Positions 17,326 through 22,698 of a DNA stretch of 22,698 nucleotides are shown one piece after another. The position numbers and the translations under genes were made by a program. The stretch's first letter is position 1. Each line of letters starts with the position of its first letter. Under the pieces are notes generated by a model. The model had not been told where the DNA came from. It made no database searches and saw only the letters and a list, made by a program, of their open reading frames with translations. Location: positions 1 to 22,698 of the forward strand of contig CAZFPO010000040.1 in assembly GCA_964521105.1 (NCBI GenBank), given 5' to 3'. This DNA comes from JAQUGA01 sp964521105 (GTDB lineage Bacteria; Bacteroidota; Bacteroidia; Bacteroidales; WCHB1-69).

Positions 17326-17976
17326 ATGAAAAAAACACTCATAATTTTATTAGGATTTATTGCTATTTCGTGCAAACAAGTTAATATACAAAACGGAAAA
17401 GAGGTTCGGTTAACCGAAATACCCTTATATATTGAAACAAGCGATTACGCATTAATTAAAGAATCGTTTAATTTGCACGAAGTTCAAAGAGCCGATTTAT
17501 TACTGGGTTCATTAACACCCAAATACCCATTAGCTTATGGTGTATTTTTCTCCAGATCGGAAGAAGTATTATTTCGGCAAGGTTGTTTAAGTCCTTATGG
17601 CTATTGCATCGTTTTAAAAGACACCTTAGGATTTCATTTAATTAAAAACAAAGCCGATTTAAAAAAATATTATGCTCCCATCGAAACTAAAGAAGAGGCG
17701 ATTAGCTATGCGTATGCGTTCTCTGGATTAAAACCAAGGTATGATTTTGACATTAAACCCGAATTTAGAACGTTTACAAAAACATTTAAAACAACTAATG
17801 CAATCGAAAGCGATGAGGGTTATGAAGTTAACTTATTTGATTATATCATGTGTGGTTGTGGTCCACATACTCATCTAATGATTTCTTTTATGGTTAAAAA
17901 AACCGGCGACATTTATTTAAAAGAAACTCAAAAATTATACGAAGACCCAAATGAAGATGGGCTTTGTGTGGATTAA
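17326..17976 (+). CDS. Predicted lipoprotein of unknown function
   Basis: Protein of 216 residues that I do not recognise. A short signal peptide with lipobox AISC (13-16) predicts lipidation at Cys16. The residues after the cysteine (KQVNIQ) lack the acidic run typical of surface lipoprotein export signals, so the protein may stay in the periplasm. It contains no membrane segment. Near the C-terminus is MCGCGPHTHL, a compact Cys-Gly-Cys plus two histidines that could bind metal or form a disulfide, followed by a beta-strand pattern MISFMVKKTGDIY. It starts 28 nt after the GT2 gene and could be the last gene of that operon. No terminator is obvious after it. Confidence 0.75.
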   Translation: MKKTLIILLGFIAISCKQVNIQNGKEVRLTEIPLYIETSDYALIKESFNLHEVQRADLLLGSLTPKYPLAYGVFFSRSEEVLFRQGCLSPYGYCIVLKDTLGFHLIKNKADLKKYYAPIETKEEAISYAYAFSGLKPRYDFDIKPEFRTFTKTFKTTNAIESDEGYEVNLFDYIMCGCGPHTHLMISFMVKKTGDIYLKETQKLYEDPNEDGLCVD

Positions 17977-18097
17977 ATAAATTTCTTAAAAGAGATAAAA
18001 CACCCATCATAAGCCCTTTTGATAATTAGCAGAGTATCCTGAAAAGGACTCTGATGAAGAAAAAGTAAAAATGAAAGTTTTATTGGAATAACATAAT

Positions 18098-18177
18098 GTG
18101 CAGAGTACCGCCCTATTGTCGAAGCATCTGATAAACAAGCAATTTCTTGATTTTTTCGATAGTTCGGTGCTCTGCAC
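18098..18177. repeat. Imperfect inverted repeat, REP-like fold-back element
   Basis: The left arm (18098-18123, beginning GTGCAGAG and ending GTCGAA) matches the reverse complement of the right arm (18155-18177, beginning TTCGATAG and ending CTCTGCAC) with a few differences and a 3-nt insertion. The ~30-nt centre contains a smaller CAAG/CTTG hairpin. There is no coding potential. It could be a small non-autonomous mobile repeat or a structured RNA. Confidence 0.5.
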
Positions 18178-18178
18178 C
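18166..18178. repeat. GGTGC-N3-GCACC hairpin, copy 1
   Basis: GGTGCTCTGCACC is a 5-bp perfect inverted repeat with a 3-nt loop. It lies at the outer end of the right arm of the larger fold-back element. The left arm carries an inverted copy of the same sequence with one base changed. Confidence 0.5.
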
Positions 18179-18217
18179 TCCTTTTTTTTTCCTCATTATA
18201 GTTTTTACAGAGAGCAT

Positions 18218-18230
18218 GGTGCTACGCACC
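18218..18230. repeat. GGTGC-N3-GCACC hairpin, copy 2
   Basis: GGTGCTACGCACC has the same stem as the hairpin 40 nt upstream but a different loop (TAC rather than TCT). Stem conservation with loop variation fits a repeat family under structural selection. Confidence 0.5.
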
Positions 18231-18403
18231 TGCTAAATTGGCAAATTGAATTTTCATAATGTAGAATTATTACCATCTTTATTTATAGATTAGTCCAAAG
18301 ATTCTCTTTAGAAATTCATGAGGTTAAGACCTCCTCATTCCAAGACTTCATACAAAAATTTTGAAAATAAAGAGTGAATGACAGCGTGTAAAACTGTAGC
18401 ATA

Positions 18404-18433
18404 CAAGCATATGCAAGCATATGCAATCTTATG
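18404..18433. repeat. Three tandem 10-bp units
   Basis: CAAGCATATG occurs twice in tandem (18404-18413, 18414-18423) and is followed by a diverged third unit CAATCTTATG (18424-18433). Each junction creates the palindrome GCATATGC, spaced one DNA turn apart. Function unknown. Confidence 0.5.
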
Positions 18434-18540
18434 TAACTCACCGCGATAGCGTCATCAAATAGATACATCCGAACGGTAGAGAGGATTCCTTTGAAAACTA
18501 AAAAATACTAAAATTACTAAACTCGTGCGGTGGCAATGAA

Positions 18541-18556
18541 TCCGCCAGCTGGCGGA
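18541..18556. repeat. 16-bp perfect GC-rich palindrome
   Basis: TCCGCCAGCTGGCGGA is its own reverse complement. It stands out in an AT-rich neighbourhood and is followed by more GC-rich sequence. It looks like part of a dispersed repeat rather than a terminator, because no T-run follows. Confidence 0.65.
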
Positions 18557-18866
18557 GCGCGGGCGTGTCGTTGGCTCGAAATAAGTTGAATCGTTACAAA
18601 TCTTAAAAAGTGCTTGCATCGTGACTGCCATGCAGTTACCCCTTTTTTTAGATTTGTAGATGAAAACTTATTGCGGGGGGATAGCGATATTTTTTTCTTG
18701 ATTTTTTTGCAACTTTTTGTATCAAGACAAAAAGTGGTAAGAAAATTTGTTTCAATTATCAAAATTTTGAAAATTTACAACAAATTGTAAATGAGATAGA
18801 TGCTAAATTCTGTCATTGGTAGCCACCTTACTTCGAATGGCTCAGCACAAGTTTGGAGGTGAGTAA

Positions 18867-18896
18867 TTTTAACCGCCGTGGTGGTTTTAACCGCCG
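18867..18896. repeat. 12-bp direct repeat
   Basis: TTTTAACCGCCG occurs at 18867-18878 and 18885-18896, an 18-nt period. The surrounding bases (GGAGG before and after) are also partly repeated. No reading frame crosses it without stops in the plausible direction. Confidence 0.5.
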
Positions 18897-18963
18897 AAGG
18901 AGGTCTCATCAAATGCAAATTATTGGACCATCTAATATTTCAATATGATATAAATTATATTTG

Positions 18964-19035
18964 TGATCCCACCAAGAATCGAACTTGGATTTAAAGTTTA
19001 GGAAACTTTCGTTCTATCCATTGAACTATGGGACC
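18964..19035 (-). tRNA. tRNA-Arg (anticodon CCT)
   Basis: A complete 72-nt cloverleaf reads on the minus strand from 19035 to 18964. The acceptor stem pairs GGTCCCA with TGGGATC (one G-T pair), the D-stem is GTTC/GAAC, and the anticodon stem is AAAGT/ACTTT with loop TTCCTAA. The T-stem is CCAAG/CTTGG with loop TTCGATT, and the discriminator base is A. The anticodon CCT reads the arginine codon AGG. CCA is not encoded after the discriminator, so it must be added enzymatically. A perfect -7 box lies 10 nt upstream of the 5' end. Confidence 0.93.
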
Positions 19036-19045
19036 ATTTATGGTG

Positions 19046-19053
19046 CAAAGATA
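19046..19053 (-). promoter_or_regulatory. tRNA-Arg promoter -7 box
   Basis: On the minus strand this reads TATCTTTG, a perfect TAnnTTTG box, 10 nt before the first base of the tRNA. The -33 region is not clear. Confidence 0.55.
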
Positions 19054-19204
19054 ATAAACTACTCATTAAAAACTTGAAAGAAAAATTTTTTTTGATAATG
19101 AGTTGCGAAAATGAATACAACCACAAACCACTAATGGCAATGTTGCTTGTTTGAGTTATAACAAAAACTATTCGTTTAACTTAACCTAAAATCAAATAAT
19201 AATT

Positions 19205-22200
19205 TTAATAAATCAACGATAATTTTCCAACCAATACGTGCCGTTTATTTAAATTATCGTAGATAACAATTCGATAGACGTAGGTTGCTATAACATTGTT
19301 TTCCACATCACTACCTCTAATAGTACCATCCCATTGTTGATAGTAATCATGCGTTTCAAACACCATTTGCCCCCAACGGTCGTATATTTTCATTTCATAA
19401 TCACGTTCAATAAAACCAACAGCACGAGGTCCAAAACGGTCGTTTTTACCATCTTCGTTAGGAGTAAAAGCATTTGGAATCCAAATACCAAAATCAACAT
19501 CAATAATTACCGAACCCCATGCAGTATCAATACAACCATGATTATCTTTAACAACCATAAATACTTCATAATTTCCAGTATTTTGATATATGTGCACTGG
19601 ATTTTGAACATTGTCGGTGAATCCATCTCCAAAATGCCATTTCCAGTTTACAATTTGTGGGTCGGTTAAATCAGTAAATCTGATGGTAGCATTACTTAAA
19701 GTAGCCAACGGAGGAGTTAACGTAAAGTCAGCATCTGGTCCTGGAATACCAATTATTTCTATTGAATCTAAAATGGTACAATACCCATCATTGATAGCAA
19801 CAGTGTATACACCTGGGAAAAGTCCAGTAGCCGATTCAATATTTTGAGCAGGTTCGGTATTCCATAAATACGAATATACTCCTGAACCACCTTGAGCAAA
19901 AGCAGTAACCTTACCAGAACCAACAATACAAGTATCCATAACTATGTTTGTAAACTGAGATGTAGGTTTTGGATGATTTACAATAGTCCATGTAGCTTGA
20001 GCTGTACAGTTGTGAACATCGGTAATAGTAACAGTATATGAACCACCAACTAAATTGGATGCTGTTTGTGAATGTTGAATAGGAATTGTATTCCAATCAT
20101 ATGTAAAAGGTGCTGACCCTCCTGTATAATTAACTTGAATTGAGCCATTTTGTGCGTCACAAAGTTCATCTTGAGCAGTAAAACCATCAATAGTAGGTGA
20201 AGGGAAGTTCACAATTGTAACACTCGAAGTAGCAGTGCAATTATTTGTATCGCGAATTGTAACATTATAAGTGCCCGATGATAAGTTATTTATTGTAGCC
20301 GTAGTTTGAGGTGGAACTGTACTCCAAGTAATTCCAATTGCCCCATTTCCACCAGTAAATTGAACCGTTGCACTACCGTTCATTCCAGTACACGTTTCAT
20401 CAATTTTAACTATTTGAGTAATTTGAGGTCCTGCCAAATCCTGTATAGTAAAACTTGATGTAATTGTACAACCAGAAGCGTCTGTAACGGTAACAATATA
20501 AGTACCTTGAGCTAAACCTGTTGCCGAAGCCGTAGATTGTGGAGGTGTTGTATTCCACAAATACGAAATTGGAGCTGTACCACCCGAAACAGTGATAGAA
20601 GCCCTTCCATTACTTTGTCCACAAGTNNNNNNNNNNNNNNNNNNNNNNNNNNNNNNNNNNNNNNNNNNNNNNNNNNNNNNNNNNNNNNNNNNNNNNNNNN
20701 NNNNNNNNNNNNNNNNNNNNNNNNNNGCATCTGAAACAGTTACTGTGTATGAGCCAGGCAATAAATTTGAAATAGTATTTCCGGTTTGAGTAGGTGTAGT
20801 GCTCCAAGTGCTTGTTAATGGAGCTGTTCCCGAATTGGGATAAATGGTAATAGTACCATTTGCCAATCCACAAGTAGATGCTGTAATGTCTTGATCTGTA
20901 ATTGTAGGACCAGGTTGAAAAGTAATTGTAGCACTCGAAGTTGTAGTGCAAGAGTTGGCATCGGAAACGGTAACAGTATAAGTTCCAGCAGGTAGATTAC
21001 TAGCAGTAGCACCGGTTTGAGTTGGAGAAGTAGACCATGAATAGGAATATGGCGTTGTACCGCCAGAAACATTTGCTGTTAATGAACCATTATTGTCAGT
21101 ACAGCTTGAGTTTACAGAAGTGATGCTGGTTATGCTGGGAGCAGCACTGTTACTAATCGTGACACTAGCTGTACCTGGACAGTTAGTGGCATCATTTACA
21201 GTTACAGTGTATGAGCCAGGAGCTAAACCAGTTGCAATAGAATCCGTTTGAGCAGGTGTTGTGCTCCAAGTGTATGTATAAGGTGCAGTGCCTGTTGGAG
21301 TGGCTGTTGCTGTTCCATTTGACATTCCGCAAGTAGGATTGGTAATTGATGTGGCTATATTAGGCCTAGGAATTACGTTAACTGTAATTGAGGAAGTATT
21401 ACTACAGCCATTTGTTGTTCCAGTAACCGTGTATGTTGTATTTGTTGTTGGAGAAACAGTTAGGGGATTACTGGTTCCCAAACCTTCACTCCAAACATAT
21501 GATGTGGCTCCAGATGCATTTAATGAAGTGCTTTCTCCAGCACATATGGAACTGCTGGATGCTGATATGGTTACACTAGGAATTGCATAAACACTAACTT
21601 GTGTGGTTACGGGAGGACTAACTTGTGTTCCAATTGTAATGGTCATATTATAATTCCCAGATTGTGCAACGGTAATGTTTGGTATAGAAGGACTCATATC
21701 ATTCGATGTCCATCCGCCAGGTCCAGTCCAACTATACGTTGCACCAGGAGTTGGATTCGTAACAGTGAGATTAAGTGTTTGCCCTTCGCACAAAGGTCCA
21801 TTATTTGTAATTGGAGGTGCAATAATTCCACAATTTGTTGACCCATTACCTCCTGTTTGTTCAAATGAAATATTGGTAACTACATTAGCATAATTTGTAA
21901 TAAGTAACACATAAACTTGACCTGTAATAGCACCTACAATATTACAATCTTCCTCTGCAGCTGTTGAATAACTACAATCAACCCCAGCATTTGACATTAA
22001 GTCAGAAGCACAAGCTGCACTAAGAGAAGGAAAAGGACCCCAACAAATAAAATCAACATCAGCACCACTCGATATATGTATATCAATGTTTCCAGAATTT
22101 CCTATTTCCATCCAATACCATGCTGGATTAGGAGTTGTTGTTAAACAGCTTACCCTGCCCATACTTGGAACATTAGTGCTCGCAGGAAATAAATAGGAAT

Positions 22201-22438
22201 CGCTTGTACAAAATGGAAGGGATGTAGGACAAGTATTGCTACGATACATTGAAATTGGAGATGTGTAAATTTCTTCGGAACAATTTACCCATTGATAAAT
22301 GTATTCAGAATTCCTACTAATTATACTTTGCTCATGAATTTCTGATGCTTGAATATTGAAATTAATGAAAAATATGCTAAAAATAATTAGAAAACTTGTT
22401 TTAATATAGAATAATATTTCCAAATTTTTAATCTTCAT
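19205..22438 (-). CDS. SprB-repeat surface protein with PKD and T9SS type B (CHU_C) sorting domain
   Basis: Very large exported surface protein (1077 residues as assembled), probably an adhesin or gliding-type filament protein. Domains in order: signal peptide (1-32); an N-terminal domain common in CHU_C proteins (about 50-203) with FPASTNVPSMG, NPAWYWMEIG and DVDFICWGPF; two Ig-like domains (about 207-284 and 287-356); seven SprB-type repeats (about 365-898). The repeats are anchored on cysteines 370, 446, 523, 606, 683, 760 and 837 and share the motif GxYTVTVxD. A PKD domain (900-980, WHFGDG and NPVHIY) and a CHU_C domain (981-1077, IPNAFTPNEDGKNDRFGP and IYDRWGQMVFE) follow. A block of 100 N (residues 571-604) interrupts the third repeat. 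The ATG at 22438 gives the signal peptide. Known family members are exported by T9SS; the ligand is unknown. Confidence 0.88.
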   Translation of the reverse strand: MKIKNLEILFYIKTSFLIIFSIFFINFNIQASEIHEQSIISRNSEYIYQWVNCSEEIYTSPISMYRSNTCPTSLPFCTSDSYLFPASTNVPSMGRVSCLTTTPNPAWYWMEIGNSGNIDIHISSGADVDFICWGPFPSLSAACASDLMSNAGVDCSYSTAAEEDCNIVGAITGQVYVLLITNYANVVTNISFEQTGGNGSTNCGIIAPPITNNGPLCEGQTLNLTVTNPTPGATYSWTGPGGWTSNDMSPSIPNITVAQSGNYNMTITIGTQVSPPVTTQVSVYAIPSVTISASSSSICAGESTSLNASGATSYVWSEGLGTSNPLTVSPTTNTTYTVTGTTNGCSNTSSITVNVIPRPNIATSITNPTCGMSNGTATATPTGTAPYTYTWSTTPAQTDSIATGLAPGSYTVTVNDATNCPGTASVTISNSAAPSITSITSVNSSCTDNNGSLTANVSGGTTPYSYSWSTSPTQTGATASNLPAGTYTVTVSDANSCTTTSSATITFQPGPTITDQDITASTCGLANGTITIYPNSGTAPLTSTWSTTPTQTGNTISNLLPGSYTVTVSDXXXXXXXXXXXXXXXXXXXXXXXXXXXXXXXXXXTCGQSNGRASITVSGGTAPISYLWNTTPPQSTASATGLAQGTYIVTVTDASGCTITSSFTIQDLAGPQITQIVKIDETCTGMNGSATVQFTGGNGAIGITWSTVPPQTTATINNLSSGTYNVTIRDTNNCTATSSVTIVNFPSPTIDGFTAQDELCDAQNGSIQVNYTGGSAPFTYDWNTIPIQHSQTASNLVGGSYTVTITDVHNCTAQATWTIVNHPKPTSQFTNIVMDTCIVGSGKVTAFAQGGSGVYSYLWNTEPAQNIESATGLFPGVYTVAINDGYCTILDSIEIIGIPGPDADFTLTPPLATLSNATIRFTDLTDPQIVNWKWHFGDGFTDNVQNPVHIYQNTGNYEVFMVVKDNHGCIDTAWGSVIIDVDFGIWIPNAFTPNEDGKNDRFGPRAVGFIERDYEMKIYDRWGQMVFETHDYYQQWDGTIRGSDVENNVIATYVYRIVIYDNLNKRHVLVGKLSLIY
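20627..20726. other. Assembly gap (100 N) inside the SprB repeat array
   Basis: Exactly 100 undetermined bases, the usual placeholder for a scaffold gap of unknown size. The reading frame continues on both sides. The base pair GC before the gap (minus strand) begins an alanine codon. Repeat spacing suggests the true gap is not 100 bases (see findings). Confidence 0.95.
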
Positions 22439-22698
22439 AATTTAAATAATTTAATTTATTAGCACCAAAACAATTTAAATTCATTCATTATTATTATATT
22501 ATTAAAGTGGTTAAAACAGATTGATGTTTCTTTAAGATTTATTACATTTTAACTAGTTAGAACTATAATTAGTTTTTGCTAATATTTTATTAGACACCAA
22601 AAATAATAAAAATGGTGTATTAAGCGGATGTTTTTTTATTAACATACCTTAAATCCGCATAAAAGTTATTAACAAAAGCGGTTAAAACATTGTGTATA
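22439..22698. other. Gene-free region upstream of the SprB-repeat gene with direct and inverted repeats
   Basis: AT-rich sequence with no open frame I can support. It holds a direct repeat AAGYGGTTAAAACA (22505-22518 and 22676-22689, one mismatch), an inverted repeat GCGGAT/ATCCGC (22624-22629 and 22653-22658), a CTAAT/ATTAG hairpin (22579-22593) and an ACACC/GGTGT pair just after it. A perfect minus-strand TATTTTTG box (22598-22605) could be a promoter for the large gene, with a leader of about 155 nt, but no -33 element is visible. Confidence 0.45.

Larger units (their letters stand above)
17977..18963. other. Gene-free repeat mosaic between the lipoprotein gene and tRNA-Arg
   Basis: About 990 bases without a convincing gene. 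Visible parts are an imperfect inverted repeat (18098-18177), two short hairpins of the form GGTGC-N3-GCACC, a small GAGGT/ACCTC hairpin (18320-18333), a 10-bp tandem repeat (18404-18433), a GC-rich 16-bp palindrome (18541-18556), a homopolymer-rich stretch (18650-18780) and a 12-bp direct repeat (18867-18896). Base composition swings between GC-rich and AT-rich over short distances, unlike the flanking genes. I read it as a landing zone for dispersed non-coding repeats. An open frame on the minus strand (18517-18762) runs across several of these parts and is not a likely gene. Confidence 0.6.

Noticed and set aside
18032..18051. Small GAGT...ACTC hairpin after the lipoprotein gene as a terminator
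   Set aside because: The stem is interrupted and it is followed by an A-rich rather than T-rich stretch on the plus strand.
18517..18762. An 81-codon open frame on the minus strand
   Set aside because: It runs across the GC-rich palindrome and a homopolymer-rich stretch, has a composition unlike neighbouring genes, no recognisable domain and no plausible start region. It is better explained as chance open frame in dispersed repeat sequence.
17977..18963. A possible attachment-site copy of the tRNA-Arg 3' end
   Set aside because: I looked for a second copy of the tRNA 3' segment in the adjacent region and saw none, so there is no direct evidence for an integrated element.
19740..21350. Regularly spaced repeats that might be taken for a CRISPR array
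   Set aside because: The period is about 231 nt, the units are diverged and they keep a protein reading frame with conserved cysteines; these are protein domain repeats.
19334..21893. Many open frames on both strands within the SprB-repeat gene
   Set aside because: The low-complexity Thr/Ser/Gly-rich repeats produce long open frames in other frames. None has a domain, and the CHU_C and PKD motifs fix the true frame.

Overview
The window comes from an AT-rich genome of the phylum Bacteroidota. Four independent signs agree. Several genes are preceded by the Bacteroidota sigma -7 box TAnnTTTG. There is a type IX secretion (T9SS) Plug-type protein, and there are cargo proteins with both a type A and a type B (CHU_C) T9SS sorting domain. 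There is a six-gene Na+-translocating NADH:quinone reductase operon with Bacteroidota-like spacing. A run of exactly 100 N inside the last gene suggests a scaffolded draft or metagenome assembly.

Layout. 1-2632 (minus strand): a GT-B glycosyltransferase, then the T9SS Plug-like protein. 2801-8627 (plus): nqrA-nqrB-nqrC-nqrD-nqrE-nqrF, complete and tightly packed, divergent from the Plug gene, with candidate promoters that overlap head to head. 8841-11347 (plus): mreB, then a strong terminator and a new promoter, then mreC and mreD overlapping by 4 nt; no pbp2/rodA follows. 11432-14284: a secreted Omp28-type protein with a type A sorting domain, a strong hairpin terminator, and a small GLPGLI/DUF4412-like secreted protein. 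14354-17976: a packed set of a GT-C-like membrane glycosyltransferase (PIG-V type), a SAM methyltransferase, a polyprenyl-phosphate-sugar synthase-like GT2 and a lipoprotein. 17977-18963: a gene-free mosaic of repeats and hairpins ending at the 3' side of a tRNA-Arg(CCT) gene. 19205-22438 (minus): a large SprB-repeat/PKD/CHU_C surface protein containing the assembly gap. 22439-22698: a gene-free region with several direct and inverted repeats.

How the genes fit together. Nqr builds the sodium gradient from NADH. MreBCD directs cell shape. The Plug protein belongs to the machine that exports the two sorting-domain proteins. The GT2 and GT-C proteins look like donor maker and donor user of a lipid-linked sugar pathway. 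Most of the window is recognisable core and surface biology. The least explained parts are the repeat mosaic beside the tRNA, the GT-C/methyltransferase/GT2/lipoprotein set, and the promoter-region palindromes. I did not find convincing evidence of a wholly new multi-gene system.
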